Below, in pieces: positions 19,301-29,100 of a stretch of DNA of 64,000 bases (the stretch's first letter is position 1; each line of letters begins with the position of its first letter). The notes under the pieces were generated by a model, which was not told where the DNA came from, made no database searches, and worked only from the letters and a program-made list of their open reading frames with translations. The position numbers and the translations under genes were made by a program. Source of the stretch: Liolophura sinensis (lineage: Eukaryota; Mollusca; Polyplacophora; Chitonida; Chitonidae); assembly GCF_032854445.1 (NCBI RefSeq), contig NC_088304.1, positions 30,141,732 to 30,205,731 on the forward strand, in the 5' to 3' direction.

Positions 19301-20044
19301 AGCCTCACAGAACATCTCAAATGCGATCCAATCTGCTTTATCGAATTTCCACCTAGCTACACGTTCTAAAGAATTAGAAGTGATATGTTCTAGGATTATA
19401 GGAAAATGGTCACTACCACAAAGATTGTCATGCACCCTCCAAGAAAAATCAAGAAGAAGTGATGGATCTGTGATAGTGAGATCGATAGCAGAATAAGTGC
19501 CATTACCCGGATGTAAATAGGTATTAGAACCATCATTGAAATAACACAGTTCATCGTTAGATAAGAAGTCTTCGACTATCTTGCCCTTATTATTTATGTT
19601 ATTACTGCCCCATAGAGGGTTATGGGAATTAAAATCTCCCATAATAATAAACGGTTTAGGTAATTGTTCTGTAAGATTATGTAACTGAGAAGCTGACAGA
19701 GAAGTGTTTGGAGGTATATAAACGGAACATAATGTGATTGTTTTAGACAACGAAACACGGACGGCCACAGCCTGAAGCTCTGTATCCAGAGAAACAGGGC
19801 TGTGGATAATATTGTTATTTATGAATATTGAGGAGCCGCCTGCAGCTCGCTCTTCTTCATTTGAATAAGTAGTATATAAAGAATAATTTTTAAGATTTAT
19901 TTTATCTTTGTCAGATGTCTTCAGGTGAGTCTCCTGAAGACAAAGGGCAATAGGATTTAGTAATTGAACTAGCTGTGTTATTTCAATAAAATTTACCTTA
20001 AGACCTCGACAATTCCACTGTATAATTTTATCGTATATCGCCAT
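16349..20044 (-). CDS. LINE ORF2 of copy C: endonuclease, RT, RNase H (1231 aa)
   Basis: Same length and domain order as copy B's ORF2, with all catalytic blocks present: QETHLKTSDKDK, GDFNSHNPLWGS, GSDHFPIIL; YVDDFLICYRAKN; YTDGSKDGEKVAAAA, FSAEARAILLALS, ICTDSLSCLLA, WIPSHIGIHGNTVVDREA; and the C-terminal CVGCNAQYGMKHILVDC finger. Many conservative differences from B (for example AIYDKIIQWN at the start, SKPLETLLDL in the RT) show a diverged but selectively maintained lineage. The start is fixed by the TAATG overlap with ORF1 at 20044. Probably competent for retrotransposition; activity is inferred, not shown. Confidence 0.95.
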   Translation of the reverse strand: MAIYDKIIQWNCRGLKVNFIEITQLVQLLNPIALCLQETHLKTSDKDKINLKNYSLYTTYSNEEERAAGGSSIFINNNIIHSPVSLDTELQAVAVRVSLSKTITLCSVYIPPNTSLSASQLHNLTEQLPKPFIIMGDFNSHNPLWGSNNINNKGKIVEDFLSNDELCYFNDGSNTYLHPGNGTYSAIDLTITDPSLLLDFSWRVHDNLCGSDHFPIILEHITSNSLERVARWKFDKADWIAFEMFCEADITPENLNAAEDPLLKFNELILTAADRTIPKTSTNPKSKSKPWYDDDCRKAIKDRKKAERRFNHCPDNNNLNQVRIFGAKARRLIKSKRRTCWRNFVSGITSKIPMRKVWNMVQKLKGKNNKAKIQHLKDGDTLLTSPSEIANKLAETISQKSSSENYTSEFRRIKIHKEKIKLPFSSKSLEDYNRRFSIEELKTSLKKAHDTACGPDNIYYKLLNHLPSKPLETLLDLLNDIWQTGNFPPTWREACIIPVPKPGKDHTDPNNYRPIALTSCVCKTMERMVNDRLVWFLETNKLLSNIQCGFRQGRSTLDHLVRFETFIRDGFINNEHVVSIFFDLEKAYDTTWKYGILKDLSDMGLKGRLPSFISEFLSDRQFKVRVGPTLSDSHEQEMGVPQGSILSPTLFSIKINSLAKTLTSGTEGSLYVDDFLICYRAKNMNNIERQLQLCLNKIEKWAVANGFRFSTSKTVGMHFCNKRKLHLDPELKFCGEPVKIVGENKFLGVIFDKKLSFIPHIKMLKAKCTKALDIIKVVSSTDWGADRSVLLNLYRSLVRSKLDYGSIIYGSARKSYIKMLDPVHHQGLRLSLGAFRTSPVESLYVEANEPSLHLRRIKLCLQYTTKLKAHPTNPAYDCVFNPLHVDKYNKCPKKIPSFGLRVRDHVVGAGIELENIAPVSFPESPPWLLPQPKLIFDLRKHNKRNTNPLIIQQSFSEIKANYPDYKFIYTDGSKDGEKVAAAAVLEQRVTSLRLPSSSSIFSAEARAILLALSYVSAGHAQRAVICTDSLSCLLAIQNNKFKNPSILEILAVHKNLIKRGKNIVFCWIPSHIGIHGNTVVDREAKAALNKPISKMKICYTDFRYHILKYIRRLWQDEWDLQIHNKLHAIHHVIGNNSYTLNRSRRDQVVLTRCRIGHSHLTHNFILDGSSAPECVGCNAQYGMKHILVDCVDFAQIRQRFYTVSSIFDLFDSVAGDTIINYLKHIGLYHKI

Positions 20045-21414
20045 TATGGAGGGAGACGTATCGGAGATTTCTCTTTGTGTTTGGACCGCGGGCGACCCTT
20101 TCGTGGAGATCGGCTGTTAGATCTCCCTGGTGCGGGTGATATATCCATCACCTCCGCATCTGATGTTGAAGGACCAACGTCCTCCAACGATCCAAACTTA
20201 TTAAAAGTTTGTATAGGATCCCTAGTGGCCTTAGAGGGACGCTCTGTTGGGCCACTAGGTTTATCAGTTGTTTGGTTATTATTATTTTGAGATTTGTTTT
20301 TGGATTTGTTTTTGTCATTATTTTTAGAGGAATTGGGCTCAGCTGGTTTACCAGGATGCTCTGTATTGTTTACTGTTTTTATTTGGTGTGTTGAAGTAGT
20401 CTGAGTTGAGGAAGAATTTAACGAGGGTTGAGACGAAATTTGCAAAGAAACATAACTAGGTTTGTCGTTTCCAATGGGCCAAGTCCAAGAGGTTTGAGTA
20501 GCAACAGTTGCTACTCGCTTGACCACATTGGCAAACGAAGTCTGTGGAGAAGTATTACTAAGTGAGGCTAATTTCCGGGCTTCCTGATATGATATGTTGT
20601 TTTTAATTTTCAAGTTGATAATTTGTTTTTCCTTCACGAAAAGCGGACAATCCCTTGATGAAGCCATGTGATCACCACTGCAGTTGCAACACTTAACTGT
20701 GTTGCTGCAGCCGAAACCATCATGCCCTTCACTGCCGCATCTGAAGCAAATGAGTTTGTTCTTACATTGTCCCTTGCCATGACCAAATCGTTGGCAATTA
20801 AAACAACGTATAGGATTTGGGATATATAAATCCACATTAACCCTATAGGGGCCAACGTAAATATGCGACGGAAGGGAGGTAGTGTTAAATGTTAGCAGAT
20901 AAGTATTAAGTTTAAGGATGTTACCAGATTTCTTCGTAATGAAGCGTTTTACTCTGATAACACCCTGTGAATTTAGTTCTTGGCAGATTTCTTCATCAGT
21001 TAGGTCAGTTATATCGCCATCCCTGTCACGAATGATTCCCTGACAGCTGTTCAGGGAATGGTGAGGGGAGGTGAAAACAGATATATCAGATATTTTATTT
21101 AAGTTAAGTAAATTTTTGGATTGTTGTTGCCGGAAACATTCAATGAGAATGTCTCCGGATCTCAGTTTTTTAACATTTTTAAGAGTTCCAGCTGCACCCT
21201 GGAGAGCCCTTTGCAACAGAAACGGATGAATTTTTGAAGCCGGCTTTTGTTCACTCTTAGTTGAGAGAACAATGAAAGCCGGCCAACTGTTCTGTTCATT
21301 TTCAAGCGAGTCTGATAACTTCCTCTTTTTATCAGCACTTAAAGACAAAGTCGGCTGAGAGGAAGACCGGTTACATACATTTGAAGCATTTAAAGAAAGT
21401 TTTGAAGAAGACAT
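20044..21414 (-). CDS. LINE ORF1 of copy C: CCHC protein (456 aa)
   Basis: Starts MSSSKLSLNASN, with ATG at 21412-21414. It contains NSWPAFIVLSTKSEQKPASKIHPFLLQRALQGAAG at the N-terminus and three knuckles, CFNCQRFGHGKGQC, CFRCGSEGHDGFGC and CNCSGDHMASSRDC. A Gln/Asn/Ser/Lys-rich low-complexity stretch follows (about residues 330-400), then the conserved PSGPTERPSKATRDPIQTFNKF block and a basic C-terminus. Its last codon overlaps the ORF2 start by one base. It presumably coats the element RNA in the cytoplasm and escorts it to the nucleus (family knowledge). Confidence 0.92.
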   Translation of the reverse strand: MSSSKLSLNASNVCNRSSSQPTLSLSADKKRKLSDSLENEQNSWPAFIVLSTKSEQKPASKIHPFLLQRALQGAAGTLKNVKKLRSGDILIECFRQQQSKNLLNLNKISDISVFTSPHHSLNSCQGIIRDRDGDITDLTDEEICQELNSQGVIRVKRFITKKSGNILKLNTYLLTFNTTSLPSHIYVGPYRVNVDLYIPNPIRCFNCQRFGHGKGQCKNKLICFRCGSEGHDGFGCSNTVKCCNCSGDHMASSRDCPLFVKEKQIINLKIKNNISYQEARKLASLSNTSPQTSFANVVKRVATVATQTSWTWPIGNDKPSYVSLQISSQPSLNSSSTQTTSTHQIKTVNNTEHPGKPAEPNSSKNNDKNKSKNKSQNNNNQTTDKPSGPTERPSKATRDPIQTFNKFGSLEDVGPSTSDAEVMDISPAPGRSNSRSPRKGRPRSKHKEKSPIRLPP

Positions 21415-22016
21415 GGCATATATTTGTAAATTTCACCCCATATGTTCCCCACCCACCACGGAGTGCCAACAAGGGCGATGCCTGAACCTGGGAATACCCA
21501 GCAGGAAAGACACCAAGGATTCCATATGAGGTATACTCGAACAGATTGATTTATACCAAAGGTTAAATTCAATCTACTCGATTGACCCATGAGCCACCGC
21601 CTCAAAACGTAGTCCCGCAAACGATATTTCAGAAATAACATTTGTTCGCTAAATGATGTGCTGTTATTGAAGCAATTGGGACCACGCAGAGGCAAGACAT
21701 GACCAAGCCGATTGATCGGACCGGGCCCATCCGACCTCCCGTCTCTCCCCAAGTAAGGGCCAAAGTGGCGTGTTGGGCTTGACGATCTCGCAAGATCAAC
21801 ACACCCTCAGCCACCAGGATCCCGTCCTCGTAGATTACGGGTCGCAACCCACGGCAAACAGGTCGCTCCCCGGTTGCCTCTCACACAACCGAGAAGATGT
21901 GAGCCTATTATATTCACCGGGCTCACACAGGAGAGCTCTAGTTTAGTCGACTTTTACGACAAGCTTGCCTAGAGGGCTGAGGTCCTATTCTTATCACCCC
22001 GGAAACCCCACGGGGG
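21415..22016 (-). promoter_or_regulatory. LINE-1W 5' UTR of copy C
   Basis: Roughly 600 bp, homologous to the copy B 5' UTR except for a diverged patch at about 21640-21680. It ends at the conserved CCCCCGTGGGG terminus. The presumptive internal promoter resides here; no specific element was identified. Confidence 0.6.
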
Positions 22017-22030
22017 TCTTGCTATATATA

Positions 22031-22143
22031 AGCGCAGTAGTAATTTTGATGTCATTCACTTGATAACGATGCTAGTATCTGCATCGAAACGTTGTGTTAA
22101 ATAAACCAAGAAGTTGTACATCCATAAGAATGCCTTGTCCAGT
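22031..22143 (+). repeat. PLE 3' pseudo-LTR
   Basis: 3' terminus of the PLE after LINE C. It matches the inverted segment at 6275-6409 (tagcatcgttatcaactgaatgacatca read on the opposite strand) and the segment at 13378-13425. It ends ...ccagt immediately before the 14 bp target duplication. Confidence 0.7.
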
Positions 22144-22490
22144 GTATAATCGTTCTGTTTTGTTAAATTCGCCATTATCATTACGTTCCCGACGAGATGA
22201 AACGCTAGTTTTTTGCCTTATTTCTGGACATGTGCCTACAAATACCTATTTCTTTAGAATGAATCTGCACCCATCTGGGTTATGTGATATATGCCTAGTT
22301 AACGATGATATCGCTCATCTCTTATTGACGTGTACCCGGCACTCTAACGCTCGCCGTGTTCTTTACCGGGACTTGCGCTCCATTGGCCTTCAGCATTTTA
22401 CCTTAGCATCTGTTTTAAATCCTAAAACGAACCGAAATAAGACCTTCCAGGTCCGGGCCAATTTTCTTAGCAGATGTCGTCGTTTTTAAT
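22144..22490 (+). pseudogene. Older LINE ORF2, fragment 3 (C-terminal CCHC end)
   Basis: Completes the protein interrupted at 1752 and 6274. It reads YNRSVLLNSPLSLRSRRDETLVFCLISGHVPT..., then the C-terminal finger CDICLVNDDIAHLLLTC (C-x2-C-x7-H-x4-C, about 22285-22335) and ends FLSRCRRF-stop at about 22488. RNase H followed by such a finger is the usual C-terminus of I-like ORF2 proteins. This fragment itself has no internal stop. Confidence 0.82.
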
Positions 22491-23300
22491 AATCCGTAGT
22501 ATACAGAATATAACACTCATATGATTGTATAAATATAATTTGCCTGAGTATTATTAATATGAAGGTATATTTTTTAGTGTTAACATGGTTAGATCGGCCT
22601 ATCTGTCGCTTTTATAGTGGTTGTTGTCGTTTTTTACCCATACACAACTGATACGAGCTGACGTGTCTACTGTTTTTGTCCAGGTATTATCTATGCATAC
22701 TGTTTAGCTCTTCCTATACTATACTCTGTGTTCCGTATATGTTATAACATCTTGAGTGTTCTAACGCCCACCTTTTCCAAAAATCTCTATAACCCATGTA
22801 CCTGCCCCTCTTGTACTGTAAATATGGATTGTATAACTACATTAAGTAATGGTCATCATAGTGAATAATGACCCCTTACAAACCCTTATTTTTTTTCTTT
22901 TAGTCATCAAGCCCAAAATTCGTCGGCTATAATGCTACAAATGGTACAAGCTATAATGTCCATAGCACTAGTATTCAAATTTTTTTGTTCTAAATAATAT
23001 ACTCTTCCTTTATATATTATCCTGGTTAAAAGCACTTTGAATGACGCCAAGCTTTGGCGCGCATCGGTCCTTTGCACCGGAAAAGCGCCAGTGCAAATCA
23101 ACTCACTCCCCCCCCCCGTCAAATCATACATACCTGGCACAGGGGCTACCGTGATCAATCAGGCGGTGCCCCCAGGGCGAATGGTATATGATTACAAGTG
23201 TTCCTGTTGTATTCCCGGGAGCTGGCAGCGTATCCTGTGGACCCTCGATCCGCAAAAGCAGGGGGAAGATCCTTTATCTTCTTTTTCTTTCACAGCTGCA
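22491..23300 (+). other. Older LINE 3' UTR, then unassigned sequence
   Basis: A/T-rich sequence follows the stop at about 22488. The first few hundred bases (to about 22895, with a TTTTTTTTCTTTT tract near 22890) are taken as the 3' UTR of the older LINE, but no clear tail or right-hand duplication was found. From about 22900 to 23300 no gene was recognised; this may be 5' sequence of the gag-like pseudogene that follows. Confidence 0.4.
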
Positions 23301-24304
23301 ATGGCGGTAGAAATCATCTCAACTGAGATTCTTCAGAGGACTGAGGCTGGTTGTCAATGGACGTTTCCCGAAGGCATTTGATGCTAAGGCTTGGTTTTCG
23401 AAGTGGGTGTTTGTCAACCACCAGATATACCCAGCATCGTTGGACGCGTTTGGTGTTCTGCGAGGATGAGGACAATACTTCGTGACTTTTCGGGAGAAGT
23501 ATGTGGCAGATTCAATGTTAGGAGAAGGAGGTTTCCGCCTCTCTGATGACCTGATTGGAGAACTTCATCCTTTCAATAAGGTTAGGGCAGTAGCGCAGGT
23601 ACATTAGTTACCCGCCTTTGTTACCAACGCTGCTGTGGCATAGTTCTTTGGAACCTACGGAGAAGTGAACAGTGTCCGGATGGAGGTTCAGGACGACGAC
23701 ATCGTTACAGATGTTCGTACTGTCCGTTTCACAGTGAAAGGTGGGATGCGAGAAGCCATTCCATACGTGACGGAGATCGGTGGGATCCAAGTTCTTATTT
23801 CTATCGAGGGACGACCCCCCAAGTGTCTAAAATGTGGTGCCCTGGGTCACGTGAGGAGGGAGTGCCCCACCCGCTTTTGTTACAAGTGCAGGGGGAATCA
23901 TGTGTTGGAGGAGGCCTGCCCTGCTTCGACTTTCGTTTCCGGCCAAAACAGATGGAAGACGAGGAGGAGCACAAGGAGAATCCCCAGAGGGATCTGAGTG
24001 AAGATACTCCTCCGGTTCTATCCCAGGAATCAGCGGATATGCGACAGGATATTTCTAAGGAGGCGCCTAAGGAGGACTCGCAGGAGAACTCAGTGGTGAG
24101 GGAGACCCTGGTAACCCCACAGGACACCAGTGCTCTGGCGTTTTGCCAAGGCAACGGACCTGTCTCTAGCGAAAAGAGACAGGCGGCATCTAAAGAGGAG
24201 GAGGATTCCTGGCTGAAGGACTTCCTGGATTCTGGGGCCATTGGGCCAGCTGAGCCAGCCAGCAAACGGGCTCGGCCATCGGAGGTCGATGTTGACCCGA
24301 CCTA
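23301..24304 (+). pseudogene. Gag-like CCHC protein (ZCCHC3-like / LINE ORF1-like), orphan and decayed
   Basis: Plus-strand remnant of an RNA-binding gag-like protein. It reads MAVEIISTEILQRTEAGCQWTFPEG..., FDAKAWFSKWVFVNHQIYP, FGTYGEVNSVRMEVQDDD (RRM-like block), IEGRPPKCLKCGALGHVRREC and CYKCRGNHVLEEAC (two zinc knuckles, about 23805-23925). An acidic Glu/Ser-rich C-terminus follows (EDEEEHKENPQRDLSED... to VDVDPT-stop at 24303). In-frame stops occur near 23380, 23467, 23606 and 23640, and a frameshift near 23935 separates the knuckles from the acidic tail. Similar modules form ORF1 of some L1/Tx1-type LINEs and the ZCCHC3-like proteins predicted in bivalves (knowledge). No matching RT lies next to it, so it is an orphan. 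Confidence 0.6.
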
Positions 24305-24491
24305 GTGATTGTGTGTTTTGTGTTTGTGATTCACGGATTACTGTTTCTGCCCCTGGACTACCACTCTGAACAACGATTTGGACATGTGCCGGTGGTTGCT
24401 GACCTGGGCTGCCCAATGGACAAACAAACTGTGAGTGCCTTTATGGTGTTTTCACCAATTATTATTTTTGCTTGGTATTTGGTTTTGTATT

Positions 24492-25884
24492 GAATGAATG
24501 AATGATTATGGTTTAACGCCACATCGGCAATATTTCAGCCATATCGTGGCGAGAACAAAGTGAAAACGCGAGACGGTTAAGGTTTTCGATATGATAATAT
24601 GAACATCAAAAGTAAAACAAAAAGCACAGACATGTTTAAAATCGCATAAAAGAAAAAATAAGAGTTAAAATTCGAAAACCAGGATTATATTCTATATGTA
24701 TATAACTGTTTATCTTTAAATATTTATGACAATTAAAATTTATATTTTATGATATAGGCCATTGACCTTCAAATAATTTATGACAACATCGCCAGTGATG
24801 CTGTCAAATAAATCATATATAGAGTTGACTGTGTAGAATCTTTGCCGAACATGGGCAAAGTCCACACAGTCAACCCGAATATGTTTGATGCCATATTGAG
24901 CATCACATCCAACACACTCGAGAGCACTGCTCCCATCCAAGATGAAATTGTGTGTTAGACTAGAATGTCCAATACGGCATCTCGATAAAACGACTTGGTC
25001 TCTACGAGACACATTAATTGTATATGAATTATAGCCAATGACCGGATGAATGGCATGCAGTTTATTATGGACCTGCAAGTTCCATTCACCGTGCCAAAGG
25101 CTACAAATATATTTACGAATATTCGACTTCATGTCAGTATAAGGGATTTTTATCTTAGATATGGGTTTATTTAGGGCAGCTTTTGCCTCCCTGTCTGCGA
25201 CTGTGTTTCCATGGATACCAATATGACTTGGTATCTAGCAGAATATAATATCTTTACCTCTTCTAATTAATTTCCTATGTATAGCTAAAATTTGAAGGAT
25301 CAAGGGATTTTTAAATTCATTATTCTGTATTGCCAATAAGCAAGACAACGAGTCAGTGCATATCATTGCCCTCTGGGCACACCCAGAAGAAACATATGTT
25401 AAGGCCAGGAGTATAGCTCTGGCCTCGGCAGAGAATATTGAAGAAGAGGATGGAAGACAAAAGGAAGAGACCCGCTGCTCCATGACAGCCGCAGTCGCAA
25501 CCCTGTCCCCATCCTTCGACCCGTCAGTATATATAAATTTATAATCCATATAATCAGCTTTAATTTCAGCAAAACCTTGCTGAATTATAAGAGGATTTAT
25601 ATTCGATTTATTATATTTACGTAGATCAACTATTAGTTTTGGTTGTGGGAGAAGCCATGGAGGAGACTCGGGAAAAGACACCGGAGCTATAGTTTCCAGC
25701 TTGATGTTAGCTCCCACAATATGGTCCTGTATACGAAGACCGAACGAAGGGATCTTGTTAGGACATTTAGTATATTTGTCTACATACAATGGATTGAAAA
25801 CACAGTCGTAGGCAGGGTTTGTTGGATGAGCTTTAAGCTTTGTAGCATATTAAAGGCTCAGTTTTATACGTCGGTTATATAAAG
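24492..25884 (-). mobile_element. LINE-1W copy D, 5'-truncated
   Basis: Minus-strand 3' portion of the LINE (tail at 24492-24504, 3' UTR to about 24739, ORF2 C-terminal third). Its 5' end (25884, ttatataaag) directly abuts the tail of copy E. No target-site duplication could be identified on the right, because E begins there. Confidence 0.85.
24740..25884 (-). pseudogene. Copy D ORF2 C-terminal third (RT connection, RNase H)
   Basis: Contains RNase H motifs YTDGSKDG, SAEARAILLAL and CTDSLSCL, and the C-terminal CVGCDAQYGIKHIRVDC finger. Two nonsense changes are visible against sister copies: TGG to TAG in the WIPSH motif (about 25232-25234) and CAA to TAA near 25852. Both are C-to-T type transitions on one strand or the other, as expected from slow decay or 5-methylcytosine deamination. 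There is no frameshift. Confidence 0.82.
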
Positions 25885-26136
25885 AATGAATGAATGAATG
25901 ATTATTGCTTAACGCCACATCGGCAATATTTCAGCCATACCGTGGCGAGAACAAGGTGAAAGCAAGAGACGGTCAAGGTTTTCGATATGATAATATGAAC
26001 ACCAAAAGTAAAACAAAAAGTACAGACGTGATTAAAATCGAATAAAAGAAAAATAAGATTTAAAACTCGAAAACCAGGGTTATAGTGCATGTATAAATAT
26101 ATATAACTGTTTATAGATATTTATGACAATTAAAAT

Positions 26137-29100
26137 TTATATTTTATGATATAGGCCAATGGCCTTCAAATAATTTATGACAACATCGCCAGCGATGCTG
26201 TCAAATAAATCATATATAGAGTTGACCGTGTAGAATCTCTGCCGAACATGGGCAAAGTCTACACAGTCAACTAGAATATGTTTGATGCCATATTGAACAT
26301 CACATCCAACACACTCGGGAGCACTGCTCCCATCCAAGATGAAATTGTGTGTCAGATGAGAATGTCCAATACGGCATCTGGTTAAAACGACTTGGTCTCT
26401 ACGAGACATATCAAATGTATATGAATTATAGCCAATGACTGGATGAATGGCATGCAGTTTATTATGGGCCTGCAAGTTCCATTCACCCTGCCAAAGGCCA
26501 CGAATAAATTTAAGAATATTCGACTTCATGTCAGTATAAGGGATTTTTATCTTAGATATGGGTTTATTTAGGGCAGCTTTCGCCTCCCTGTCTGCGACTG
26601 TGTTTCCATGGATACCAATATGACTTGGTATCCAGCAAAATATAATATCTTTACCTCTTCTAATTAATTTCCTATGTATAGCTAAAATTTGAAGGATCAA
26701 GGGATTTTTAAATTTATTATTCTGTATTGCCAATAGGCAAGACAACGAGTCAGTACATATCATTGCCCTCTGGGCACACCCAGAAGAAACATATGATAAG
26801 GCCAGGAGTATAGCTCTGGCCTCGGCAGAGAATATTGAAGAAGAGGATGGAAGACGAAAGGAAGAGACTCGCTGCTCCATGACAGCCGCAGTCGCAACCC
26901 TGTCCCCATCCTTCGACCCGTCAGTATATATAAATTTATAATCCATATAATTAGCTTTAATTTCAGCAAAACCTTGCTGAATTATAAGAGGATTTGTATT
27001 CGATTTATTATATTTACGTAGATCAAATATTAGTTTAGTTTGTGGGAGAAGCCATGGAGGAGACTCCGGAAAAGACACCGGAGCTATATCCTCCAGCTTG
27101 ATGTTAGCTCCCACAATATGGTCCCGTATGCGCAGACCGAACGAAGGGGTCTTATTAGGACATTTAATATATTTGTCTACATACAATGGATTGAAAACAC
27201 AGTCGTAGGCAGGGTTTGTTGGATGTGCTTTAAGCTTTGTAGTATATTGAAGACTAAGTTTAATACGTCGGTTGTATAAGGAAGGCTCATTTGCCTCCAC
27301 GTATAAACTTTCTACTGGTGAGGTTCTAAAAGCACCAAGGCTGAGCCTCAAACCTTGGTGATGAACAGGATCCAACATTTTAATGTACGACTTCCTAGCG
27401 GAACCGTAAATGATGGATCCATAGTCCAATTTAGACCTCACCAGAGAACGATATAAATTAAGTAAAACTGATCGGTCAGCACCCCAATCGGTGCTAGACA
27501 CGACCTTAATTATATCGAGAGCCTTTGTACATTTAGCTTTAAGCATTTTAATATGAGGTATAAAAGATAGTTTACTATCAAATATTATACCTAAAAATTT
27601 TGTTTCTCCAACAATTTTAACCTGTTCACCACAAAAATTTAGCTCAGGGTCAAGATGAAGTTTCCGTTTATTACAAAAATGCATACCGACGGTTTTAGAC
27701 GTTGAAAATCTAAAACCGTTTTCAGTTGCCCATTTCTCGATCTTATTGAGACAAAGCTGCAACTGACGTTCGATATTATTCATGTTCTTAGCTCGGTAGC
27801 ATATAAGGAAATCATCGACGTATAAAGAACCCTCTGTGCCAGATGTTAATGTTTTTGCTAGGCTATTTATTTTTATGCTGAACAGAGTTGGCGATAGAAT
27901 ACTGCCCTGGGGTACACCCATTTCCTGCTCATAAGAGTCAGAATGAGTGGACCCCACCCGTACCTTAAACTGACGATCAGATAAAAATTTGGATATAAAT
28001 ATAGGTAAGCGACCTTTTAGACCCATATTCGCGAGATCTTTTAAAATACCATATTTCCATGTGGTGTCGTAAGCCTTTTCAAGGTCAAAAAATATGGACA
28101 CATGTTAGTTATTGATGAAGCCATCGCGAATAAAGGTTTCGAATCGAACAAGGTGATCCATGGTAGATCTACCTTGACGAAAACCACATTGAATATTAGA
28201 TAAAAGCTTGTTGGTTTCAAGAAACCAAACAAGTCTATCATTAATCATCCGTTCCATAGTCATACAGACACAGCTGGTAAGAGCTATGGGACGGTAATTA
28301 TTTGGATCATTATGATCCTTACCCGGTTTGGGAACCGGGATAATACACGCCTCCCTCCATGATGGTGGAAAATTACCAGTTATCCAAATATCATTAAGCA
28401 AGTCCAAGAGAGTCTCCAGTGACTCAGATGGTAAATGGTTCAGAAACTTATAATATACATTATCAGGACCACAAGCAGTATCGTGGGCCTTTTTTAATGC
28501 AGTTTTAAGTTCCTCGATATTAAAAGGATGATTATAATCTTCTAAATTCTTAGAAGAAAAGGGCAATTTAATTTTCTCCTTCTGGTTTTTAATACGTTGG
28601 AATTCTTTAGTATAATTCTCAGAAGAAGATTTCGTTGAAATTGTTTCAGCTAGTTTATTTGCTATATCGGGTGGAGAAGTTATTATATTATCTCCATCTT
28701 TTAAATGCTGAACTTTTGCTCTATTATTTTTGCCCTTAAGTTTCTGAACCATGTTCCAGACCTTACGCATGGGTGTTTTTGACGTAATGCCTGAAACAAA
28801 GTTCCGCCAACAAGATCGTCTCTTGGACTTGAGTAATCGACGAGCCTTAGCTCGAAAAATACGAACCTGGTTTAAGTTATTATCTGTAGGACAATGGTTA
28901 AATCTACGTTCAGCCTTTTTACGGTCTTTTATGGCTTTACGACAGTCATTGTCGTACCAGGGTTTACTTTTGGATTTTGGATTTGTCGAGGTCTTAGGTA
29001 TAGTTCTATCGGCAGCTCGTAATACAAGCTCGTTAAATTTTAACATAGGATCATCTGCTGCTTTGAGAGAATGATATCAGCCTCACAGAACATCTCAAAT

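Larger units (their letters stand above)
16075..22016 (-). mobile_element. LINE-1W copy C, full length (5.94 kb) with both ORFs open
   Basis: Complete minus-strand copy with tail at 16075-16090, ORF2 16349-20044, ORF1 20044-21414 and the 5' terminus at 22016. It has an exact 14 bp duplication tcttgctatatata (16061-16074 and 22017-22030) in the PLE 3' non-coding end. Its protein sequences differ from B throughout, marking a separate subfamily, so at least two lineages have been active. The 3' UTR carries a run of about 41 A at 16303-16343 (T-strand orientation opposite) that B lacks. Confidence 0.95.
6275..22143. mobile_element. Penelope-like element (PLE) insertion, head-to-head partial and full copies, heavily nested
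   Basis: Bounded by a perfect 14 bp duplication, gtataatcgttctg (6261-6274 and 22144-22157). The left part (6275-13377) is an inverted, 5'-truncated copy. The right part (13378-22143) is a near-complete copy in plus orientation. Both carry the same terminal segment (the ataaaccaagaagttgtaca segment near 6327-6346 inverted, 13382-13401 and 22101-22120), which acts as the pseudo-LTR. Inverted partial plus complete copies are typical of Penelope elements (family knowledge). Later insertions are a poly(A) retroposon (6410-6794), LINE B (6953-12855), a SINE tail (15495-15590) and LINE C (16075-22016). Net PLE sequence is about 3.5 kb. Confidence 0.85.
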
